Origin: Acidimicrobiaceae bacterium
GTDB lineage: Bacteria > Actinomycetota > Acidimicrobiia > Acidimicrobiales > UBA8190
Assembly (NCBI GenBank): GCA_003151955.1
Contig: PLZB01000086.1
Location: forward strand, 1-64,000
Length of the DNA: 64,000 nucleotides
Reading direction: 5' to 3'
Under the pieces are notes generated by a model that saw nothing but the letters and a program-made list of their open reading frames with translations, searched no databases and had not been told where the DNA came from. A program made the position numbers and the translations under genes. The first letter of the stretch is position 1; every line of letters starts with the position of its first letter. This document shows positions 58,464 to 64,000 of the stretch, piece by piece.

Positions 58464-61073
58464 CTACGGCCCCGTGACCCGGAGCCCCTCCAGCCGGAGC
58501 TCGGTGAACGGCGGGCAGTCGACGGCCGAGCCGGACACCTCGACCGGCGTGCCGTCGGCCTCGGCCCGGTCGAACTCGAGGCCGTGGAGGACGACCCGGA
58601 CGGTGTCGGGCGGGGGGTAGTCCCCGGTCCGGGTCCAGACCAGGACGGCGGTGTCCCCGGGGACGGCGGCGGTGAGCCGGAGGTGGTCCCGGCGGACGGG
58701 GCCGTCGCCGTCGCCGTCGTCGTCGGTGCAGGTCCCCTCGGCGTGGCCGCCGGCGGTGGGCCAGCAGTGGAAGGCGAGCCGCCGGGGCCGGTGTCCCTCG
58801 TCGGGGACCGGGGGCGCTTCCCCGGTCAGGGCCAGGAGCCCGTCGGGGTCGTCGGGGTCGGCGTCGATGGCGCAGGGGCCGACGGCGGCCCAGCCGTCGT
58901 CGAGGGGGAGGATGGCCCCGGCCCGGACCAGGACGGGCATCCGGTCGATGGGGGCGGCCAGGCCGGCCGTCCCGGCCGTGGCCGAGCCGGTGTCGGCCGC
59001 CCACCAGCTGCTCCACCGGCCCGGGGGGAGGGTGACGGACCGGGCCGTGGCCCCGGCCTCGGTGACGGGCGCCACCAGGAGGGCGTCGCCGAGGAGGAAG
59101 GCGTCGTCGACGTCCCAGAGGTCCCGGTCCCCGACAGTGTCGGGGAGGGGCCAGACGAGGGGCCGGACCAGGGGGGCCCCGGTCTCGGTGGCCTCGTGGG
59201 CCAGGGTGTAGAGGTAGGGCAGGAGCCGGTAGCGGAACCGGATCCAGGCCCCGATGGCGGTCCGGGTCGGCTCGGGGAACCGCCAGGGCTCCCGGGGGGG
59301 GACCCCGACAACGGAGTGGGTCCGGCAGAACGGGAGGAGGACACTGAGCTGGAGCCAGCGGAGGTAGAGCTCCTCGTCGGGGATGCCGCTGAAGCCGCCG
59401 ATGTCGGGCCCCGAGTAGGGGACGCCGGAGAGCCCCAGGCCGATGACGGTGGCCACCTGCTGGCGGAGGGCCGGCCAGCTCGTCTCGACGTCGCCGGTCC
59501 AGTTCCAGGCCCAACGGGCCGTCCCGGCCCAGCCCGACCGGGAGACGATGAAGGGTCGGCGGTCGGGTCGGGCCCGGCGGAGCCCCTCGTGGCCGGCCCG
59601 GTTCATGAGGAGGCCGTAGAGGTTGTGGGCCTCCGCATGGTCCCCGCCCCGGCCGTCGAATTCGTGCCGGGTGGAGGCCGGCAGGGTCCGGTCCCCCCAG
59701 AGGGCCAGGGAGGTGGGCTCGTTCATGTCGTGCCAGATCCCGGCGATCCCGGCCTCGGTCAGGGTCCGGTACTGGTCCCCCCACCACTCCCGGGTGCCCG
59801 GGTCGGTGAAGTCGGGGAAGACGGACCGGCCGGGCCAGACCACCCCGACGGCGGGCCGGCCCTCCTCGTCGGTGCAGAACCGGCCCTCCGCCAGGCCGTC
59901 CCGGTAGAGGGGGAAGGCAGGGTCGACCTTGACCCCGGGGTCGATGATGGCGACGAGCCGGACCCCCCGCTCGGCCGACTCGGCAGCCAGACCCGGGAGG
60001 TCGGGGAACCGGGCCGGGTCGACGGTGAAGACCCGGTAGCCGTCCATGTAGTCGATGTCCATGTGGACCGCACTCAGGGGGAGGCCGAGGGTGGCGAACC
60101 CCTCGAGGACGGCCCGGATGTCCCCGGCCTCCTTGTAGCCCCAGCGGCACTGGTGGTAGCCGAGGGCCCAGCGGGGCGGAAGGGCGGGCCGGCCGGTCAG
60201 GGCGGTGTAGCCGTCGAGGAGCCGGGGGAGGGGGCCGGCCACCAGGTACTGGCGGAGGAGCCCACCGGCATAGGTCACGGTGGCGGTGGCCGGGCCGGGC
60301 CGGTCCTCCAGGTGGATCGTGGACTCGGTGGAATTCTCGGCGAAGGCCAGGAGGTCCCCGTCGGGGTGACTCCCGACCAGGACGGGGATCCCGAGGTAGA
60401 GGGGGTCGGTCCCAGATCCCCAGGCCCCGGCCGGGTCCCGGTTCCAGAGCCGGTGGGACCCGCCCCGGAGGTCGACACCACCGGCCTGCTGGCCGAGCCC
60501 GGCGAACCGCTCCCCGGGCCGCATGGTGAAGGCCTGCTCCCAGGCCTCTCCCCGCCGGGTGGGAGGGAAGAGCCGGCGGAGGACGGGCCCCTCGGGTCGG
60601 GCCACCCGGATGGCCCCGTCGGCGGCCACCGCCACCTCGAGGTCCGGGGTCCGCAGGGCCCAGCCCCGCTCCCCCGAGGTCCCGTTCCCCCGGCCCAGAC
60701 CGCTCACCTGGCGGAGGACGGCCGAGGGCTCGTCGAAGGGGGGGTCGTCGACCAGGGCGTAGGGGACGGGGGCCGTCCCCGGCCCCCAGGTCAGCCGGAC
60801 CACGTCGGAGGCCAGGAACCGGACCTCGAGCTCGGCCGTCTCGAAGGTGAACCGGGCCCCGGCACGGGAGGGGTCGACCTGGCGGAGCCCCCCCGGGCCG
60901 AGGGGGCTCCCCGCCCCCCGCCGGGCCAGGCCGGTCCGCCAGCCCTCGACCTGGGTCCGGACGGTGGCGGTGGCGACCAGGGCGGCCGTTGGGACACCCA
61001 GGTCGGTCATGGAGTGGAGGGCCATCCCGGCCTTGGATGCCGCCCGGCGGAGGGAGGCGCGGAGATCGGCCAT
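58464..61073 (-). CDS. Glycoside hydrolase family 31 (alpha-glucosidase-like)
   Basis: 869 residues from ATG 61073, which has TAGCCT seven bases upstream; the frame to 61136 crosses the promoter and is rejected. Seen: an N-terminal beta-sandwich, LPPRWALGYHQCRWGYKEAGDIRAVL, VHMDIDYMDGYRVFTVDPARFPD, the nucleophile motif WHDMNEPT (Asp at about 447), the acid/base region WNWTGDVETSW (about 525-531), SGVPYSGPDIGGFSG and a C-terminal beta domain. No signal peptide, so probably cytoplasmic. Acts on alpha-linked glucans or related oligosaccharides (family knowledge). Confidence 0.95.
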   Translation of the reverse strand: MADLRASLRRAASKAGMALHSMTDLGVPTAALVATATVRTQVEGWRTGLARRGAGSPLGPGGLRQVDPSRAGARFTFETAELEVRFLASDVVRLTWGPGTAPVPYALVDDPPFDEPSAVLRQVSGLGRGNGTSGERGWALRTPDLEVAVAADGAIRVARPEGPVLRRLFPPTRRGEAWEQAFTMRPGERFAGLGQQAGGVDLRGGSHRLWNRDPAGAWGSGTDPLYLGIPVLVGSHPDGDLLAFAENSTESTIHLEDRPGPATATVTYAGGLLRQYLVAGPLPRLLDGYTALTGRPALPPRWALGYHQCRWGYKEAGDIRAVLEGFATLGLPLSAVHMDIDYMDGYRVFTVDPARFPDLPGLAAESAERGVRLVAIIDPGVKVDPAFPLYRDGLAEGRFCTDEEGRPAVGVVWPGRSVFPDFTDPGTREWWGDQYRTLTEAGIAGIWHDMNEPTSLALWGDRTLPASTRHEFDGRGGDHAEAHNLYGLLMNRAGHEGLRRARPDRRPFIVSRSGWAGTARWAWNWTGDVETSWPALRQQVATVIGLGLSGVPYSGPDIGGFSGIPDEELYLRWLQLSVLLPFCRTHSVVGVPPREPWRFPEPTRTAIGAWIRFRYRLLPYLYTLAHEATETGAPLVRPLVWPLPDTVGDRDLWDVDDAFLLGDALLVAPVTEAGATARSVTLPPGRWSSWWAADTGSATAGTAGLAAPIDRMPVLVRAGAILPLDDGWAAVGPCAIDADPDDPDGLLALTGEAPPVPDEGHRPRRLAFHCWPTAGGHAEGTCTDDDGDGDGPVRRDHLRLTAAVPGDTAVLVWTRTGDYPPPDTVRVVLHGLEFDRAEADGTPVEVSGSAVDCPPFTELRLEGLRVTGP

Positions 61074-61080
61074 TTTCCCG

Positions 61081-61086
61081 AGGCTA
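61081..61086 (-). promoter_or_regulatory. Putative -10 TAGCCT of the GH31 gene
   Basis: On the minus strand TAGCCT is followed by CGGGAAA and ATG 61073; the gene has no ribosome site. Confidence 0.45.
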
Positions 61087-61120
61087 CGCGTCCCCGATGG
61101 CGCCGGGGCGGACCAATCCC

Positions 61121-61138
61121 TAGACTGACCGGTCAATC
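61121..61138 (+). promoter_or_regulatory. Promoter -10 TAGACT and dyad GACTGACCGGTCAATC
   Basis: The dyad at 61123-61138 (14 of 16 bases symmetric, core TGACCGGTCA) overlaps TAGACT (61121-61126) in the gap between the divergent GH31 and nitronate monooxygenase genes. Its size and symmetry suit a TetR-type repressor; none is encoded nearby. Confidence 0.5.
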
Positions 61139-61183
61139 AACTGGTTTTCCGTCCCATCCGACCCTGCCCAGCTGGAGGTTTCC

Positions 61184-62164
61184 ATGCGGACCCGACTCAC
61201 CGACCTTCTCCAGATCGAGCACCCGGTCATGCTGGCCGGGATGGGGGGGGTCTCCTACCACCGGCTGGTGGCCGCCGTCTCCGAGGCCGGCGGGTTCGGC
61301 TGCCTGGGCGCCTCGACGATGTCCCCTACGACGATGGTCGAGGAGATGGCCGCCACCCGGGCCCTCACCGAAAAGCCCTTCGGGGTCGACCTTCTCACGG
61401 CCATGCCCGGGGGGATGGAGGACCAGGTCAGGCTGATCATCGCGGGAGGGGCCACCGTCTTCGTGGCCGGCCTCGGGGTCCCCACCGAGGTTGTCGACCA
61501 GTGCCACCGGTCCGGGCTCCTCGTCATCAGCATGTGCGGGAAGGTGGCCCACGCCCGGCGGGCCGTCGAGGCCGGCTGCGACGTCGTGGTGGCCCAGGGG
61601 ACCGAGGCCGGGGGCCACACCGGGCTGGTCGCCACCCTCCCCCTCGTCCCCCAGATCGTCGACGCCGTGGGGGACCGGGTCCCGGTGGTGGCGGCCGGGG
61701 GGATCTTCGACGGACGGGGCCTGGCCGCCGCCCTGGCCCTCGGGGCCGACGGGGTCTGGGTCGGGACCCGGTTCATCGCCACCCCCGAGGCCCGGACGGT
61801 GACCGGCTACAAGGACGCCCTCCTGGCCACGGCCGAGGACGGAACCACGATCAGCCGGGCCTACTCGGGGAAGACGATGCGGGTCGTCGCCAACGACTAC
61901 ACCGGCTACTTCGACGCCAACCCCGGCGAGCTGGCCAAGTTCCCGGCCCAGCTGGGCCGGTCGATGAACGACGGGGCCTTCCACCTCGGGGGAGACGAGC
62001 GGACGGCCGAGGTCGACCCGGCCCGGGAGGCCTACCCGGCCGGCCAGGGGATCGGGGCCATCGGGGAGCTCGTCCCGGCCGGGGACCTGGTCCGGCAGTT
62101 CGTGGCCGACGCCGAGACCATCCTCGAGCGCCTCAACGGCCTCGAGACGACCCTCCGGAGCTGA
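61184..62164 (+). CDS. Nitronate monooxygenase-like FMN enzyme
   Basis: 326 residues from ATG 61184 with GGAGG six bases upstream. Seen: HPVMLAGMGGVSYHRLVAAVSEAGGFGCLGAST (N-terminal FMN region), AQGTEAGGHTG with the His used as base in class I nitronate monooxygenases, and VVAAGGIFDGRGLAAALALGADGVWVGTRF (phosphate-binding loop). The reaction is oxidation of nitronates; relatives also include enoyl reductases, so the substrate is uncertain. Confidence 0.9.
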   Translation: MRTRLTDLLQIEHPVMLAGMGGVSYHRLVAAVSEAGGFGCLGASTMSPTTMVEEMAATRALTEKPFGVDLLTAMPGGMEDQVRLIIAGGATVFVAGLGVPTEVVDQCHRSGLLVISMCGKVAHARRAVEAGCDVVVAQGTEAGGHTGLVATLPLVPQIVDAVGDRVPVVAAGGIFDGRGLAAALALGADGVWVGTRFIATPEARTVTGYKDALLATAEDGTTISRAYSGKTMRVVANDYTGYFDANPGELAKFPAQLGRSMNDGAFHLGGDERTAEVDPAREAYPAGQGIGAIGELVPAGDLVRQFVADAETILERLNGLETTLRS

Positions 62165-62200
62165 GCACCCACCCTCCGCTGTTGCCAGGTCCGGCTCCGG

Positions 62201-62206
62201 TAACCT
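62201..62206 (+). promoter_or_regulatory. Putative -10 TAACCT before the leader ORF
   Basis: TAACCT, 8 bases, then GTG 62215, placing a leaderless start at a 28-codon ORF just before the hydrolase gene. Confidence 0.4.
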
Positions 62207-62214
62207 CGTCCGGC

Positions 62215-62301
62215 GTGAGGCCCAACCCCTCCGCCCCAGCTTCCCGACAGCCGGCCCCCGTCGTGCAGAGCGGCCCGGACCGGGGGAGACTGGACCGGTG
62301 A
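62215..62301 (+). CDS. 28-codon leader ORF overlapping the hydrolase start
   Basis: GTG 62215 to TGA 62301, encoding a Pro/Arg-rich 28-residue peptide starting VRPNPSAPASRQ. The TGA overlaps the GTG of the hydrolase (GTGA) and the ORF begins where a leaderless transcript would start. The hydrolase has GGGGGAG about eleven bases upstream, so it does not strictly need coupling. It may be a translated leader or chance. Confidence 0.35.
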   Translation: MRPNPSAPASRQPAPVVQSGPDRGRLDR

Positions 62302-63275
62302 GCGCCCGTTCCGTCGACATGGTCACCGACGTCCTCGTCCGGGAGGGCCGGAGGATCCGCTTCGCCGTCTCCGACAACATCCACGCCCACGGGCCGGCCG
62401 GGCCCGGCTCCCCCCCCATCTGGGCCGTGAACATCCACGGCTACTTCGCCGGCGGGGGGATGTACTGGCGGGAGAGCGCCCACCTGGCCGAGACTCTGGG
62501 CTGGCGGGTCGTGAACCCGAGCCTCCCCGGCTTCGCCGGCAGCGACCCCATGCCCTGGGAGCACGTCAACATCCGGGAGATCGCCGAGCAGGTCGTCCAT
62601 GTCCTCGACCACGTCGGGGCGGGCCCGGTCGTCCTCCTGGGCCACTCCATGGGAGGGGCCGTCGCCATCCAGTTCGCCGACTCCTTCCCGGAGCGGACCC
62701 TCGGGATCATCTACCGGGACGGGGCCGCCACCCCGGCCTGGAAGCACCGCCACGGCCTGGTCGTCTCCCTCCTCGCCCCCTTCGCCCCGGACATCGCCGG
62801 GGTAGCCGACCTCCTCGCCGCCGTGGTCTTCGACTCCGGCGACCTCCTCGTCGGCCGCCGGCTCGCCTCCACCCTCCGGGGGCTGTGGCCCGACGCCCGC
62901 CGGAACATCCGGGCCATGGGCCGGACCCTTCCCGTGGGGTCGATGCTCATGGCCCTCGACCTCCGCCGGGAGGTGATGGCGGCGGTCGACCGGGGCATCC
63001 CCATCCTCCCCGTCTGGGGCTGCTTCGACGAGATCGCCAACCCGGCCACGGCCAAGGAATTCTCCGTCCTCGCCGACGAGGAGATCCTCTGGGTCCCCGG
63101 CGGCCACTCCTGGATGCTCCCCCGCCCCCAGGGCCAGGGGGACGTCCTGCGCTACCTCGACCGGGGCAAGGCCTTCGTCGAGCGGATGGCCGAGCGCCAG
63201 CAGGAGTTCCTCGACGCCGGGATCGGGGCGGCCGCTCCGGCGGCCCCTCCGGGCCGGATGCGGGTGGTCCGGTAG
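62298..63275 (+). CDS. Alpha/beta-hydrolase fold protein
   Basis: 325 residues from GTG 62298. Seen: VNIHGYFAGGGMYWRESAHLAE (oxyanion region), the nucleophile elbow GHSMGG, PVWGCFDEIANPAT with the acid, and VPGGHSWMLPRP with the catalytic His. All three catalytic positions are present; there is no signal peptide. The substrate is unknown. The stop is seven bases from the convergent SDR stop. Confidence 0.9.
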   Translation: MSARSVDMVTDVLVREGRRIRFAVSDNIHAHGPAGPGSPPIWAVNIHGYFAGGGMYWRESAHLAETLGWRVVNPSLPGFAGSDPMPWEHVNIREIAEQVVHVLDHVGAGPVVLLGHSMGGAVAIQFADSFPERTLGIIYRDGAATPAWKHRHGLVVSLLAPFAPDIAGVADLLAAVVFDSGDLLVGRRLASTLRGLWPDARRNIRAMGRTLPVGSMLMALDLRREVMAAVDRGIPILPVWGCFDEIANPATAKEFSVLADEEILWVPGGHSWMLPRPQGQGDVLRYLDRGKAFVERMAERQQEFLDAGIGAAAPAAPPGRMRVVR

Positions 63276-63282
63276 TCCAACC

Positions 63283-64000
63283 TCAGCGGTCCCGGTACCG
63301 CCGGGCGAGCTCCGAGCTCTGCGCCGCGAACGCGGCCAGGTCGGCCCGGGACACCGCTTCCAGAACCCCGTCGTCCTCGACGCCGGGGGCGCAGACCACT
63401 TCGCCCAGCTCCAAGCCGCGAAGGCTGGCGGTCACCACATCCACTGCGGACATCCGGGGCACCGCGCTGAGGTCGAGTCCCTGACGCTCGTGGAACTCGG
63501 TCGCCACCACGCCGGGGCAGACGACCTGGATCCTCAGCCCCTCCGGGCTCAGCTCCCCGTGGAGCACCTGGGTCATGGCCACGAGGTGGGCCAGGGTCCC
63601 GGCGTAGACCGCCCGATGCGGCAGCATTGCCTGGGGGGCGGGGCCGCTGAACGCGAGCATCCCGGCGACAGTGATGATCGTCCCCTCGCCTCTTGCCACC
63701 ATCCCCGGCACGGCAGCACGGATCAACATCGTCGGGGCCATCACCTTGACGTGGACCACCTCTCGCGCCTTCTCGGCGGGAAGCTCGGCGATCGGCATGT
63801 AGTGCGCCACGCCGGCGTTGTTCACCAGCATCGTCAGGGGCAGGGAGGCGCACACGTCGGCCACCGCGTCCACACCCTCGTCGGTGGACAGGTCGGCGAC
63901 GAGCGGTTGGACGTCGACGTCCATGAGCGAGGCGGCGAGGTCCTCGAGCCGGTCCAGCCGTCGTCCCACGGCCACGAGGTCGTACCCGTCGGCAGCGAGC
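63283..64000 (-). CDS. Short-chain dehydrogenase/reductase, 5' end outside the window
   Basis: The last ~239 residues; the frame stays open to the window edge. Seen: LAADGYDLVAVGRR (end of the nucleotide-binding part), ADLSTDEGVDAV, LTMLVNNAGVAHY with NNAG, GTIITVAGMLAFSG, and RAVYAGTLAHLVAMTQVLHGEL, where the family YxxxK motif reads YAGTL, so the catalytic Lys seems to be Leu. Then IQVVCPGVVATEFHER. Catalysis may be impaired or altered. Confidence 0.88.
   Translation of the reverse strand, partial: LAADGYDLVAVGRRLDRLEDLAASLMDVDVQPLVADLSTDEGVDAVADVCASLPLTMLVNNAGVAHYMPIAELPAEKAREVVHVKVMAPTMLIRAAVPGMVARGEGTIITVAGMLAFSGPAPQAMLPHRAVYAGTLAHLVAMTQVLHGELSPEGLRIQVVCPGVVATEFHERQGLDLSAVPRMSAVDVVTASLRGLELGEVVCAPGVEDDGVLEAVSRADLAAFAAQSSELARRYRDR

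Noticed and set aside
1-64000. tRNA, rRNA and insertion sequences
   Set aside because: No cloverleaf-like segment, rRNA signature, transposase motif or flanking terminal inverted repeat was recognised by reading; a tRNAscan or IS search was not possible here.

Overview
The window is one 64 kb stretch of very GC-rich, densely coding DNA with many GTG and TTG starts, many 4-base ATGA/GTGA gene overlaps, a tgt-yajC-secD-secF run, a MalT/SARP-type regulator and putative leaderless promoters. This points to an actinobacterium. Two secreted proteins carry IFAFGD-type repeats, which to my knowledge are common in Acidimicrobiia-like genomes, so that is my best guess. No tRNA, rRNA, CRISPR array or insertion sequence was recognised, and no gap over 300 bases lacks a gene.

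Layout. (1) 1-3.97 kb, minus strand: secF (runs off the window), secD, yajC and the 3' part of tgt. At about 3.97 kb the tgt fragment meets, head to head, an acyl-CoA dehydrogenase fragment on the plus strand. Both genes lack their 5' parts, so this is a rearrangement or assembly join. (2) 4.9-7.1 kb: a GMC oxidoreductase and its gluconate-dehydrogenase subunit-3-like partner. (3) 7.1-43.8 kb: a complete-looking extracellular contractile injection system (eCIS) locus. Reading down the minus strand it holds a LuxR-type regulator, a MalT/SARP-type regulator, the DUF4255/Pvc16-like cap protein, an AAA+ ATPase, a DUF4157 metallopeptidase-like protein, sheath, tube, a chaperone-like protein, a 52-residue DUF6760-like protein, a 979-residue Pro-rich VQR-motif protein, a second tube-like protein, a LysM protein, a VgrG-like spike, a gp25-like protein, a baseplate J-like protein and a tail protein I-like protein. 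The locus continues into four large membrane or secreted proteins: a zinc-ribbon/discoidin membrane protein, a delta-60/Calx-beta/IFAFGD protein, a 3688-residue repeat protein ending in RTX-like repeats, and an Ig-like membrane protein. The spike-tip (PAAR-like, DUF4280) gene is divergent, from the promoter region shared with the LuxR gene. A dyad TGCCC-N4-GGGCA recurs in the intergenic gaps of the locus and may be a shared operator or an intercistronic hairpin.

(4) 43.8-46.4 kb: DUF503, a SulP transporter and a small protein with a striking match to eukaryotic RGS domains. (5) 46.4-54.3 kb: a tightly overlapping operon of a degenerate subtilase-like beta-propeller protein, an amidase, a cytochrome P450 and an amidohydrolase. 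(6) 54.3-64 kb: single genes, namely a Tat-lipoprotein berberine-bridge-type oxidase, a frameshifted MDMPI-type gene, a methyltransferase, a toxin-antitoxin pair with a triple TGGTACCA operator, a GH31 glycosidase, a nitronate monooxygenase, an alpha/beta hydrolase preceded by a 28-codon leader ORF, and a truncated SDR. Several genes in regions 3 to 6 have a TANNNT-like hexamer 6-8 bases before the start codon, suggesting leaderless transcripts.
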